A stretch of DNA of 9,500 bases from CBCXVS01 sp965178525 (GTDB taxonomy: Bacteria; Tectomicrobia; Entotheonellia; Entotheonellales; Entotheonellaceae). The DNA lies in contig CBCXVS010000288.1 of the NCBI GenBank assembly GCA_965178525.1, forward strand, positions 1-9,500. The letters run 5' to 3'. Under the pieces are notes generated by a model. That model did not search any database. It had not been told where the DNA came from and saw nothing but the letters and a program-made list of their open reading frames with translations. Position 1 is the first letter of the stretch, and each line of letters begins with the position of its first letter. The position numbers and the translations under genes were made by a program. Positions 1 to 6,653 of this stretch are shown here, in pieces.

Positions 1-892
1 GTCAATTCGTTTCAGGCTTTTGAGTTTTTATTTCAACAAGTTGTCGCCGAATCACGGGAGGAACTTCGGGCTAGAGGATGAACTCGGCGTTGAACTGTTT
101 GTGCGCACGGCGAAAGGCATGGCGTTGACGGAAAAGGGCAAGCGTCTCAAACTCAAAGCGGAACAAGCACTCCAAGCCGCGCAAGAATTCGTCAATCACG
201 CCACCTCGATGCAATCGCAGTTGATGGGACGGCTACGCCATGGGCTGAACGCGGCCCCGGCGTTTTTACGCGTGGCCTCCCTCGTGCAACAGATGCAAGA
301 CACCTGTCCGGGAATTGAACTTGAATTGATCGCCAGTTCGACGGGCAGCATCCTGGATGAGCTGCATCAGGAGACAATGGACACCGGCTATATCTTTGGG
401 CCTTCTCCATCTGCGTTAATCGCCACTCACGGTCTGGGGATGGCGGAGGTGGTGATTGCGGCGCCATCGCAGTGGCGCGCCTCTATCGCTAACGCGGACT
501 GGAAGGCATTGGCCCAACTCCCTTGGATCGGCACCGACGGATATTGTCCGTTTGAAACGCTTACCGATGATCTGTTGCGCCAGCGCCGATTGACCTATCA
601 TCTTGCAGCGCAGTCGCATGACGAAGCCACGAAAGCCGAACTCGTCGCCGCCGGCATTGGCTTGGCGATGCTGGAGCGCAGTGAGGCCGAACAGGCTCAG
701 CAAGCCGGTCGGCTGGTCATTTGGGAATCCGATCCGATGCACTGCGAGTTGAATGTCGCCTGTTTGGCCAAGCGGCAAGACGATCCTCTGATTCAAGCCT
801 TATGGGCGGCGATTCAGGAGATTTGGGGAGCCCAAGAGGCATTGCCGTTAAAGGCCGAGGCCATACCGAACTGCCTGCTCGACTCGTTGTAA
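1..892 (+). pseudogene. LysR-type transcriptional regulator lacking its helix-turn-helix (probable pseudogene, 5' end at window edge)
   Basis: The frame ending with TAA at 890-892 encodes a LysR effector-binding domain. It begins with the characteristic LEDELGVELF..T segment that follows the winged HTH, then the linker helix (about residues 40-70) and a substrate-binding-like domain (about 75-265). In normal family members some 55-60 residues of HTH precede LEDELG. Here the open frame gives only about 23 unrelated residues ending in NFG, with a TTG codon at 20 as the only start nearby. A different frame (bases 1-78) reads FLFQQVVAES, resembling the start of a LysR HTH, and then meets a stop at 79-81. 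I infer a deletion of roughly 25 codons plus a frameshift that removed the recognition helix. The C-terminal domain is intact, so decay may be recent. If translated from TTG, the product could bind ligand but not DNA. Its native target is unknown. Confidence 0.75.
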
Positions 893-900
893 CGCTTCAC

Positions 901-1134
901 CTACAGGGATTCCAAACCATCGGATTCGGTCACAGAAAACTCCTCATCAATCTTGTGCAGTTCACTTTGGATCTCCGGATCTGCGGCCATCGCGGCAAGT
1001 TGCTTCTCGAATGTATGTTGTTGCATCACATGCTCTCGTATGTGATGGGCGACGCGCTCGATAAGCCAGAGCTGTTCGTCTATGGGAAGCTGATGAATAC
1101 ATTCTTCGATTTGAGACAAAACGGGTGAAGGCAT
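901..1134 (-). CDS. Small antitoxin-like hypothetical protein (77 aa)
   Basis: This is a 77-residue acidic protein starting MPSPVLSQIEE. The start is chosen because AGAAGGA lies seven bases upstream of this ATG; the longer open frame has no better ribosome site. The N-terminal half (about 1-35) is a helical segment with the pattern QIEECIHQLPIDEQLWLIE, like the N-terminus of many small antitoxins. The C-terminal half carries AADPEIQSEL and EEFSVTESDGLE, a tail I recall from short antitoxin-like or hypothetical proteins encoded beside toxins. No toxin gene (PIN, RelE, MazF or HicA type) is visible beside it: downstream is the converging LysR remnant eight bases away, and upstream is a DUF4058 gene 77 bases away. 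It could be an orphan antitoxin, the partner of the DUF4058 protein, or unrelated. Function is not assigned. Confidence 0.6.
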   Translation of the reverse strand: MPSPVLSQIEECIHQLPIDEQLWLIERVAHHIREHVMQQHTFEKQLAAMAADPEIQSELHKIDEEFSVTESDGLESL

Positions 1135-1154
1135 ATATCTTTCCTTCTGAGACG

Positions 1155-1200
1155 GAGAGCCGATGGTGACGGATACGATGGTGGCTCTCGTCGGATGGTG
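1155..1200 (-). repeat. Inverted repeat with three GATGGTG repeats upstream of the small gene
   Basis: GAGAGCC (1155-1161) and GGCTCTC (1183-1189) form perfect 7-base arms around a 21-base loop. The heptamer GATGGTG occurs at 1162, 1177 and 1194. All this sits in the 77-base gap between the DUF4058 stop and the ribosome site of the antitoxin-like gene. There is no T-run on the minus strand, so it is not a standard terminator. It could be an operator or a leader hairpin for the small gene; the role is inferred from position only. Confidence 0.35.
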
Positions 1201-1211
1201 GTATATCCGGC

Positions 1212-1922
1212 TTAAACGGGATCGTATCGGCCAGCGTCGAGCGTCGCCTGATACGTCTCTTCCAAATCCACCATAACCCACTGTTGGTCCATACGGAGAA
1301 ACAAGGGGAGCGTCGGTAATGGCTCATTTGCGTTGACCGTATATGCCCATTCCTGAACCTTGAGATGAGGTTGCGGCTCACTGCCTGGCAATGAACAATA
1401 CGTGCAGGCCCATAAAGGCGTGCTGTCAATATCACTGTCATTCAACCCCAAGCGTCTCAGAATAGGCCGGCGCATAGACTGGCGGGGTAAGCGAATGACG
1501 TCAACGACCGTCACGTGAACGCCTTCTTGAAGTAGGAAGAGTATCTTTTCAACAAAGCCTTCTACGGTTTCAGGGCGGTCCTTGTTCCCTGGCGATACGA
1601 CTTCAATGACGGCGACGAGTCGAGTGGTATCGTATGCACTATAAATACCCACCATGGGGAGGTCGGCTGGTACAGGGAGGACGGCGGTTGAGGTCGCCTC
1701 ACCCAGCGTGGGTTGCGGCGTTGCCGGGCCCTGAGTTGCATGATGTTCTGTCGCCTGCAGGAGCAATAAATCCGGTTCGATACCGACGATGAGTTCGGTT
1801 GGACGCGCCTGAAATCCGGAGGGCAGCACCCCTGCGTTGAGGTATTCCACCAGACGTATAATCCAGTGGTTGTGAAAACTACGCCAGGGGACACGTGGAT
1901 TTGGCCAATGGTGTAAAGGCAT
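1212..1922 (-). CDS. DUF4058 family protein (236 aa)
   Basis: This 236-residue protein starts MPLHHWPNPRVPWRSFHNHW, which matches the usual start of a DUF4058 subgroup (a W.RV..G.FH.FH.aW-like segment followed by LN.GlLP.gf). The open frame extends upstream to 2225, but that part is antisense to the hydroxylase gene and unlike the family, so the start at 1922 is preferred; the ribosome site (GGAA) is weak. About residues 100-135 hold LVAVIEVVSPGNK, the family core strand resembling a PD-(D/E)xK nuclease fold, and the C-terminus has the usual LPTLPLFLR...DLEETY...YDPV ending. DUF4058 proteins have no established function; their IEV core has invited comparison with Uma2-like endonuclease-fold proteins, which I cannot confirm here. 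It lies 49 bases after the hydroxylase gene and before the small antitoxin-like gene, on the same strand. Confidence 0.75.
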   Translation of the reverse strand: MPLHHWPNPRVPWRSFHNHWIIRLVEYLNAGVLPSGFQARPTELIVGIEPDLLLLQATEHHATQGPATPQPTLGEATSTAVLPVPADLPMVGIYSAYDTTRLVAVIEVVSPGNKDRPETVEGFVEKILFLLQEGVHVTVVDVIRLPRQSMRRPILRRLGLNDSDIDSTPLWACTYCSLPGSEPQPHLKVQEWAYTVNANEPLPTLPLFLRMDQQWVMVDLEETYQATLDAGRYDPV

Positions 1923-1971
1923 TGATCGAGTTCCATGAACGTGCTGACGGATTTCCTTCTGCCAGCGTATA

Positions 1972-3447
1972 CTAGGGCGATGCAGTCGCCCCGTGTCGCA
2001 AGGGCTGCGATACGAGATCCTTGATCCGAAGCAAATTGATGCGGTTGCGGTTGGGATCGCCGCCATGCCAGTATTCGTACACCTCCTGGCGCATGCCAAA
2101 GGCGGAGACTGCGAGATCATGGGCCAGGCGAAAGAGTCGCGACTTGTAGTCCACGCCGACGCCTTTGCCCCGCATGTAGCGCTCCAAGTAGGGGCGGAGT
2201 TCAGGGCTGGCCAGGTCCTGCTCACTCGGCTGCATGATCAATCCTGAACCTGCAATTTCACGCAGCAGCTCGACCATGCGGGCTGACATCTGGGCGAAAA
2301 AGATATTCATGCCTGACATCGAACCCAGAGACATCAGACCGCCCTCGGTCCGGAAGGCATTGGCCTCGACGCCGTCCATGGCGTGGCGCCACATCTCCGT
2401 ATAGGTCACCATCTCGCCGAGCTTCGCCGCCACCTCGCGGTACTCGATGACGCCAATCGCCTCGGCGATCAGGGTGGCCACCGCCGTCATCAGACGCATG
2501 CGCGCATGGATGCGACACAGATTCGCCCAGCCAATGAAGTTGATGCCGCTTTGATAACGCAACAGGATGGGGGACGAGTCGTACAGGGCAAAGAGCCGAT
2601 CCCAGGGCACCAACACATGATCGAAAAAGAGCATGGCGTCCTGTTCATCGTAGACCATGCCGAGCGGATGCCCGTAGCCGCCAACGCCTTGGGAAACCGG
2701 CTCTCGGCAGAGAATTTTGAGCCCCGGACTGTTGGTCGGAATGGCGAACGCGAGGACAAATCTCGGGTCCGCCCGTCTGACAAATGTGGCCGAGAGCGAG
2801 ACATAGGTCTCGTGGCTGATGGACGCGGCAGTGGCGAGCTGTTTGGCCCCATGCACAATGACTCCGTCTTTCGTCTCTTCGATCACGTGCAACGCGATGT
2901 CTTCCTCCAGCGCGGCGCGTTGCTCGTTCTGGGGCTGCGCGCTGCGGTCCACCTGGGGATCGCCTAGCGCATGGGTCAGGAACAGGTCGTTCTCCATGCA
3001 ATAGCGGTGGTAGTTGACCACGTTTTTCCCGAAATCGCAGTGCTCGCTGTGCACGGCGCTCAGCGCCTCGCGAATATCGTAGAGCGTGACGATATACGGC
3101 GCCAGGATGTCCGGCCCGCGTCCCAATTGCCCCCAGCATTGCTCGTTCCAGCGTTCGCTGTTGCGCCGCTTACGCTTCAGGTCGTCCATGGAACGCGGCA
3201 GCAGCCACGACAGGCTGCAGCGGTTGCCCGTCTCGGGAGAGATGAACGTCATCTCGTCTGCATAAGGCTCCGTATGTTGCAGGTCATAGATGCGCGCGAG
3301 TTCGTGCACCATGCCGCTCAACGCCGGATGTGATGTCACATCGTCGATTCGCTGGCCATCGAGCCAGACATCGCGTCCGTCCTTGAGACTGGCGATATAA
3401 CGTGCACCGGTCATCGCACCTGGAGCGGTTGCCGCGTTCAACGCCAT
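1972..3447 (-). CDS. HpaB/PvcC-family flavin-dependent aromatic hydroxylase (4-hydroxyphenylacetate 3-monooxygenase oxygenase-like)
   Basis: This 491-residue protein belongs to the two-component flavin monooxygenases (4-hydroxyphenylacetate 3-hydroxylase large subunit, PvcC, chlorophenol hydroxylases; usually 480-520 aa). These have an acyl-CoA-dehydrogenase fold and use FADH2 from a separate reductase to ortho-hydroxylate phenols in the cytosol. Visible family motifs are GRGPDI (109-114), LTHALGDPQVDRS (157-169), SHETYVSLSATF.RRADP, YGHPLGMVYDEQDAMLFFDHVLVPWDR in the middle, and a helical C-terminal domain ending YEYWHGGDPNRNR. Where E. coli and Thermus HpaB have Arg-Ser-Pro-Asp-Tyr in the substrate pocket, this one has Ile114 in place of Tyr, and there are about seven extra residues before the conserved His (159). 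The start has AGAGAGGA just upstream and lies 21 bases behind the dioxygenase stop, so the two are probably cotranscribed. No flavin reductase (HpaC) is in the window. The exact substrate is unknown. Confidence 0.88.
   Translation of the reverse strand: MALNAATAPGAMTGARYIASLKDGRDVWLDGQRIDDVTSHPALSGMVHELARIYDLQHTEPYADEMTFISPETGNRCSLSWLLPRSMDDLKRKRRNSERWNEQCWGQLGRGPDILAPYIVTLYDIREALSAVHSEHCDFGKNVVNYHRYCMENDLFLTHALGDPQVDRSAQPQNEQRAALEEDIALHVIEETKDGVIVHGAKQLATAASISHETYVSLSATFVRRADPRFVLAFAIPTNSPGLKILCREPVSQGVGGYGHPLGMVYDEQDAMLFFDHVLVPWDRLFALYDSSPILLRYQSGINFIGWANLCRIHARMRLMTAVATLIAEAIGVIEYREVAAKLGEMVTYTEMWRHAMDGVEANAFRTEGGLMSLGSMSGMNIFFAQMSARMVELLREIAGSGLIMQPSEQDLASPELRPYLERYMRGKGVGVDYKSRLFRLAHDLAVSAFGMRQEVYEYWHGGDPNRNRINLLRIKDLVSQPLRHGATASP
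1975..1991 (-). other. GC-rich hairpin at the 3' end of the hydroxylase gene
   Basis: GGGCGA and TCGCCC pair perfectly around a five-base loop and sit over the last codons of the hydroxylase gene. There is no T-run after it on the minus strand, so intrinsic termination is doubtful. It may protect the 3' end or lower readthrough into the DUF4058 gene 49 bases on, or it may be chance. Confidence 0.25.
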
Positions 3448-3468
3448 GATCGTTCCTCTCTGCCCGGC

Positions 3469-4509
3469 CTACGGTTTGAATAGCGCCAAACATTTGTTGG
3501 AATTATTGGTCCAGCTTTCTATCCAGTCCACAATTTCGGGCGTCCGGCCCAGCTCTTCCATCGCGCCAGCCAGACACATCCAGTTGAGCATCTCTTGATC
3601 ACCCGCTTCCTCGATCTGCGCGGTCGTCAGCCGCCGCCAGGCGTCCCAATCGGCGTTGCGAAGTTCCTCGAACCGCGCCCGGTCGGCTTCCATGTCGGGG
3701 TGTAGCCAGTAGGTCTTTTCCGTCAAGAAGGCATGCGACCAACTGGAGGAGGCAATCATGGCCACCCGCCACGGCGTATCCTGTAACGCCCTGACCGTGG
3801 CCGTGCCCACTTCCATACAGCGTTTGGGCGAAGGACCCGGCGGATCGGGAATCGTGGAGAACTCTTCCGAGAAGCCGCGATTGCGGATCACTCGACTGCC
3901 GTAGCAATTCACCTGAAAAGGCAAGACGGGGTAATCGAGCCCGGTGCGGTCATAGTCAAGGAAGAGCAGCGTATTGACGAACGCATGCCCCAGCCCGCTC
4001 TCCTCATGCAAAGGTTTATAAGCATAAGCCATATCAATCCCTTGCTCCAGAAGTTTGCTGGCCAGATAGCGGCCCTGCTGCGAACAGCCGCCATAGCGAA
4101 ACATTTTATCGTGGGGTTCGTCCCAGGCGTTGCGTTGCCGCTTCAGGAGGGGCTGGCACGCGATATCGTCCCAGGCCAGGATGCAAAAGGGCGGAATGAT
4201 ATCCTCTTTAAAATTCTCGTACTGATCGTCACCCCAGATCAGGAGAAAGTCAGGGTTGAACGCATCGATCTCGGCCCGCAGCGTGCGAAAGCCGGCAATG
4301 AGTCTCTTGCGATGCGCGATAGACGACGTGAGGCCGTCATCGTCGCCGAACTCCAACCGCATGGCCTCTGGCCAACTCCGCCGGTCCTTCTTGTCTTCCG
4401 GGATACGCGGGTTGTTCTTCAGCACCCGGGCCAAGCTCGAACTGCCTGGCTCATCCACGCCCACCAACCCTGGGTAGTGAGTCATGCCGACGCCTAGAAT
4501 ATCTGCCAT
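3469..4509 (-). CDS. Class III extradiol ring-cleavage dioxygenase (LigB-like)
   Basis: This 346-residue protein is related to the catalytic subunit of protocatechuate 4,5-dioxygenase, cytosolic enzymes that open catechol-type rings with O2 and non-haem Fe(II). GVGMTHYPG near the N-terminus supplies His11 (LigB His12). SGLGHAF supplies His175 (LigB catalytic His195). SSSWSHAFLTEK supplies Glu264 (LigB Glu242). At the position of the second metal His (LigB His61, in an NDH motif) this protein has GDDQYENF, placing Asp95 there, by my eye alignment. A longer frame begins at 4521, but that ATG overlaps the GGAGG ribosome site serving the ATG at 4509, so the shorter start is chosen. A promoter candidate lies upstream, and the HpaB-like hydroxylase follows after 21 bases. 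The pair suggests hydroxylation of a phenol to a catechol, then ring opening. The substrate cannot be named from sequence. Confidence 0.85.
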   Translation of the reverse strand: MADILGVGMTHYPGLVGVDEPGSSSLARVLKNNPRIPEDKKDRRSWPEAMRLEFGDDDGLTSSIAHRKRLIAGFRTLRAEIDAFNPDFLLIWGDDQYENFKEDIIPPFCILAWDDIACQPLLKRQRNAWDEPHDKMFRYGGCSQQGRYLASKLLEQGIDMAYAYKPLHEESGLGHAFVNTLLFLDYDRTGLDYPVLPFQVNCYGSRVIRNRGFSEEFSTIPDPPGPSPKRCMEVGTATVRALQDTPWRVAMIASSSWSHAFLTEKTYWLHPDMEADRARFEELRNADWDAWRRLTTAQIEEAGDQEMLNWMCLAGAMEELGRTPEIVDWIESWTNNSNKCLALFKP

Positions 4510-4570
4510 GGGAACCTCCATTCGGAGCTGAAGCTGCCGTTGTTGTCACCCTACCGCCGTTATGCGGGTT

Positions 4571-4599
4571 ATAGTATGCTGGCTTCCGAGTGTGGGCAA
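4571..4599 (-). promoter_or_regulatory. Candidate sigma70 promoter for the dioxygenase-hydroxylase pair
   Basis: On the minus strand TTGCCC (4599-4594) and TACTAT (4576-4571) are separated by exactly 17 bases, each matching four of six consensus positions. The predicted start of transcription lies about 55 bases before the dioxygenase ATG at 4509. It sits in the 144-base gap after the Gfo/Idh/MocA gene, which would let the pair be expressed separately from that gene. Confidence 0.4.
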
Positions 4600-4653
4600 C
4601 TGTTAATGCGCTATGGGTATAAACTCAAGAGCTGACCCCGGCCTCACTTTGCA

Positions 4654-5745
4654 TCAGTCCAGGGCCACGCGCCCTCCCTGGTCCGAAGCCGTTTGAACTG
4701 TTTCTAACAGCCGATGCCGCCGCACCGCCGTGTCGAAGTCGGGCTCCATCCGCTGGCCAGTCCGGATGGCCTCGGCGAATCGCCGGTACATCTGGGCCAC
4801 ATTGAAGGGGGGTCCCTGGGGCACGTCCGCCGGCACCCAAATCAGGCGCTCCGGGATCGGCAGTTCTTGCAGGTCGGTGTCCGTGCTTCTGGCGCCCTCC
4901 AGCTTGGTGTGGGAGATGTGGGAACCATGGTACACCAGCGTCCCTTCTCGCCCGTATATCTCGATCTTCGGGTCCCTACCGTGCCATGGAATGGAGGCCA
5001 CATGGGCGGACACCACAGCGCCGCCAACCAGCTTGGCACTGATCAGGACGTTGTCCGGAGTGGTCACGTCCATGGTGGTGTCAACGTCCGTGAAGGTCCA
5101 CTGGGGGACCTGAGTGCTCACCACGGCCGAGACCTCCGTGATCTCGCCGACGCAGAAGCAGAGTGCGTCGATATAGTGGCCGAACTGGATTTGCAGAGCG
5201 CCCACGCCTGAGCTGCGATCCTTGGCCCAGATCCGGTCTGACGTGCGATCGAGCCCCACTGCGCCAAAGGCGCTCAGGTGGCAGGCCAACACCTCTCCTA
5301 CGTATCCCTCTTGCACCAGTTCCCGGAGTCGGAGCAGGGCGGGGGCGCACCGACCCTGAAGCCCAATGAGCGTGTGGACCCCCTGCGCCCGGGCCAAGTC
5401 TGCCATCTCCCGGGTCTCCTGCAGGGTCACGCCCAGCGGCCATTCCGTGTAGACGTGCTTTCCGGCATGGAGGGCGGCCGTCGTGAGCTCATAATGGAAC
5501 GGGACCCGTACTGATACGGTGACCAGATCGATGTCGGGATGTTGAACCATCTCCTGGTGATCATGAAAGGCCAGACGAGCGCCGAACGTTCTCGCCGCCG
5601 CCGCCGCCGTCTCTTTGTGCGCGGTGCACACGGCGGTGAGTTCGTACTCTGGCAGGGCCAGAAGAGCAGGTATATGGGCACTGGGACCCCAGCCCCGGTT
5701 CACGTTTGCCCCGATCAGCCCAATGCGTATCTTCTCATCGACCAT
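4654..5745 (-). CDS. Gal80-like Gfo/Idh/MocA family oxidoreductase
   Basis: This 363-residue protein has an N-terminal Rossmann fold for NAD(P) (GLIGANVNRGWG, residues 9-20) and a C-terminal alpha/beta domain typical of the glucose-fructose oxidoreductase/inositol dehydrogenase/MocA family. The segment EWPLG (101-105) stands where catalytic members have EKP, so the usual active-site lysine is replaced by Trp. EWPLG, GLQGR (128-132) and FGHYID (188-193) strongly resemble yeast Gal80, a family member that works as an NAD(P)-binding regulator rather than an enzyme; bacterial proteins of this type are mostly annotated as oxidoreductases. The start is supported by AGGAGG eight bases upstream. Gaps to the NIPSNAP gene upstream (134 bases, with a heptamer array) and the dioxygenase downstream (144 bases) suggest its own transcript. 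It could be a dehydrogenase using another general base or a sensor; neither is shown. Confidence 0.85.
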   Translation of the reverse strand: MVDEKIRIGLIGANVNRGWGPSAHIPALLALPEYELTAVCTAHKETAAAAARTFGARLAFHDHQEMVQHPDIDLVTVSVRVPFHYELTTAALHAGKHVYTEWPLGVTLQETREMADLARAQGVHTLIGLQGRCAPALLRLRELVQEGYVGEVLACHLSAFGAVGLDRTSDRIWAKDRSSGVGALQIQFGHYIDALCFCVGEITEVSAVVSTQVPQWTFTDVDTTMDVTTPDNVLISAKLVGGAVVSAHVASIPWHGRDPKIEIYGREGTLVYHGSHISHTKLEGARSTDTDLQELPIPERLIWVPADVPQGPPFNVAQMYRRFAEAIRTGQRMEPDFDTAVRRHRLLETVQTASDQGGRVALD

Positions 5746-5788
5746 TGACGTATCCTCCTGCAGGGAGCATGGCCCAGTCGGAAAGTTC

Positions 5789-5872
5789 TTAGCTATCAGC
5801 TATCAGCTATGAGCTAAGACGCTGGAAGAAGAAATCTTGCATCTTCTTTTTTAGCTAAGAGCTAAGAGCTAA
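5789..5872. repeat. AGCTANN heptamer repeat array with inner hairpin
   Basis: Four heptamers (AGCTATC twice, AGCTATG, AGCTAAG; 5791-5818) and two and a half more (AGCTAAG twice, AGCTAA; 5853-5872) flank a 34-base spacer. Both blocks begin with TTAGCT and include AGCTAA. Each unit contains the self-complementary AGCT, so the blocks can pair within or with each other. The spacer holds its own hairpin: AAGAAGA (5826-5832) pairs with TCTTCTT (5842-5848), followed by TTTT on the plus strand. The array fills most of the gap between the NIPSNAP stop and the Gfo/Idh/MocA ribosome site. No protein is encoded here. Confidence 0.75.
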
Positions 5873-5879
5873 CCGCTCT

Positions 5880-6539
5880 TCATGACGACCGCGGCGAGTA
5901 GGACGTCGGCCGCAGAAGGATGTTGGACAGCTTCGCCACGAGGGGGCCGTCCTTCTCCGACTCCGCCCGGGCATTCTGCCAGTCGGGGTCTGCGGCAAAG
6001 GATGCCCAGCTTTTTTCCCGGTCTGCCAGGCTGGGGTAGCCCAGCATGTACACCAAGCGGTTGCTGGTGCCAAAGGTCTCGGTCCAGTAGCCGATATTGG
6101 CCATACCGTGCTTCTGAAATAAGCCGATGGTGTGGTTGGCGAACCGGTCGTGGAGAGGTTGCATCTTGCCAGGCATCGCATCGTAGAGGCGTAACTCCTG
6201 AACATTGCCCCTCATCGCCGGCTCGGGTGAATATGGGGTGGGTTGTAGCATCAGGTTGTGGGTCCGCTCCACGACGACCCCATGCGCCGCCGTCTCCTCT
6301 GCGACCTGTTTCCTCCAGTTGGGGTCCGACCCAAAAGCCGCCAGCTTCTTCTGCCGTTCCTCTACATTCTCGTATATCCACATGTAGTTGACCTGACCAC
6401 CGGTACCGACCTCTTCCGTCCAGAACCCCAACACCCCCAGGCCATGCGTCTTGAACAAGCCAGCGGCGACTTCCAGGTGTGTGTTGAGCGCTGGCAGGTT
6501 GCCAGGCGTCGCCTCATACGTGCGGAACTCGTAAATCAT
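5880..6539 (-). CDS. NIPSNAP family protein with two NIPSNAP domains
   Basis: This 219-residue protein is made of two tandem ferredoxin-like (dimeric alpha/beta barrel) NIPSNAP domains. The first spans about 1-106 (MIYEFRTYEATPGNLPAL, then GFWTEE and NYMWIYE) and the second about 113-217 (VQELRLYDAMPGKMQPL, then GYWTETFGTSNRLVYML). The two halves align with each other, including a DPxW near the end of each (SDPNW, ADPDW) and an LxxTxYSP tail. Each NIPSNAP domain is about 100 residues. Starts at 6563 and 6545 are open, but GGAGG lies seven bases before the ATG at 6539, and MIYE is the usual family start. NIPSNAP proteins are widespread, and bacterial ones often sit beside catabolic genes; their chemistry is not settled. 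No signal peptide or membrane segment is seen, so it is probably cytosolic. Its link with the nearby ring-processing genes is inference. Confidence 0.88.
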   Translation of the reverse strand: MIYEFRTYEATPGNLPALNTHLEVAAGLFKTHGLGVLGFWTEEVGTGGQVNYMWIYENVEERQKKLAAFGSDPNWRKQVAEETAAHGVVVERTHNLMLQPTPYSPEPAMRGNVQELRLYDAMPGKMQPLHDRFANHTIGLFQKHGMANIGYWTETFGTSNRLVYMLGYPSLADREKSWASFAADPDWQNARAESEKDGPLVAKLSNILLRPTSYSPRSS

Positions 6540-6591
6540 CCTCATCCCTCCTTCATTCGTCATCGCCTATGCTTTGACCGCCTCGCCTGTT

Positions 6592-6600
6592 ATTTTACCA
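6592..6600 (-). promoter_or_regulatory. Candidate extended -10 promoter for the NIPSNAP gene
   Basis: The minus strand reads TGGTAAAAT, an extended -10 (TGn then TAAAAT, five of six matches), about 50 bases before the NIPSNAP start. No good -35 is seen at 16-18 bases, which fits an extended -10 type but weakens the call. Confidence 0.3.
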
Positions 6601-6653
6601 TGGGTCATAACCTCGGCATACCATCTCTGTCCCGGCTTGGGTCGACTTCATAG

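Noticed and set aside
1923..2225. Upstream extension of the DUF4058 open frame
   Set aside because: It runs inside the hydroxylase coding sequence in another frame, encodes nothing like the family, and the usual family start lies at 1922.
2383..2967. Plus-strand open frame of 194 codons
   Set aside because: It is antisense to the clearly recognisable hydroxylase gene, and its protein resembles no family; a GC-driven shadow.
1972..3447. Naming the hydroxylase hpaB
   Set aside because: The pocket tyrosine is replaced, an insertion is present and the hpa pathway partners are absent, so the specific symbol is not supported.
4510..4653. Intrinsic terminator after the Gfo/Idh/MocA gene
   Set aside because: Short complementary pieces (CTGA/TCAG) exist but no stable GC stem followed by T residues on the minus strand.
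5826..5852. AAGAAGA/TCTTCTT hairpin plus T-run as an intrinsic terminator
   Set aside because: The T-run follows the hairpin only on the plus strand, where no gene ends; the genes on both sides are on the minus strand, and the stem is AT-rich and weak.
5789..5872. Heptamer array as a CRISPR
   Set aside because: Units are seven bases with no unique spacers of regular length and no cas genes near.
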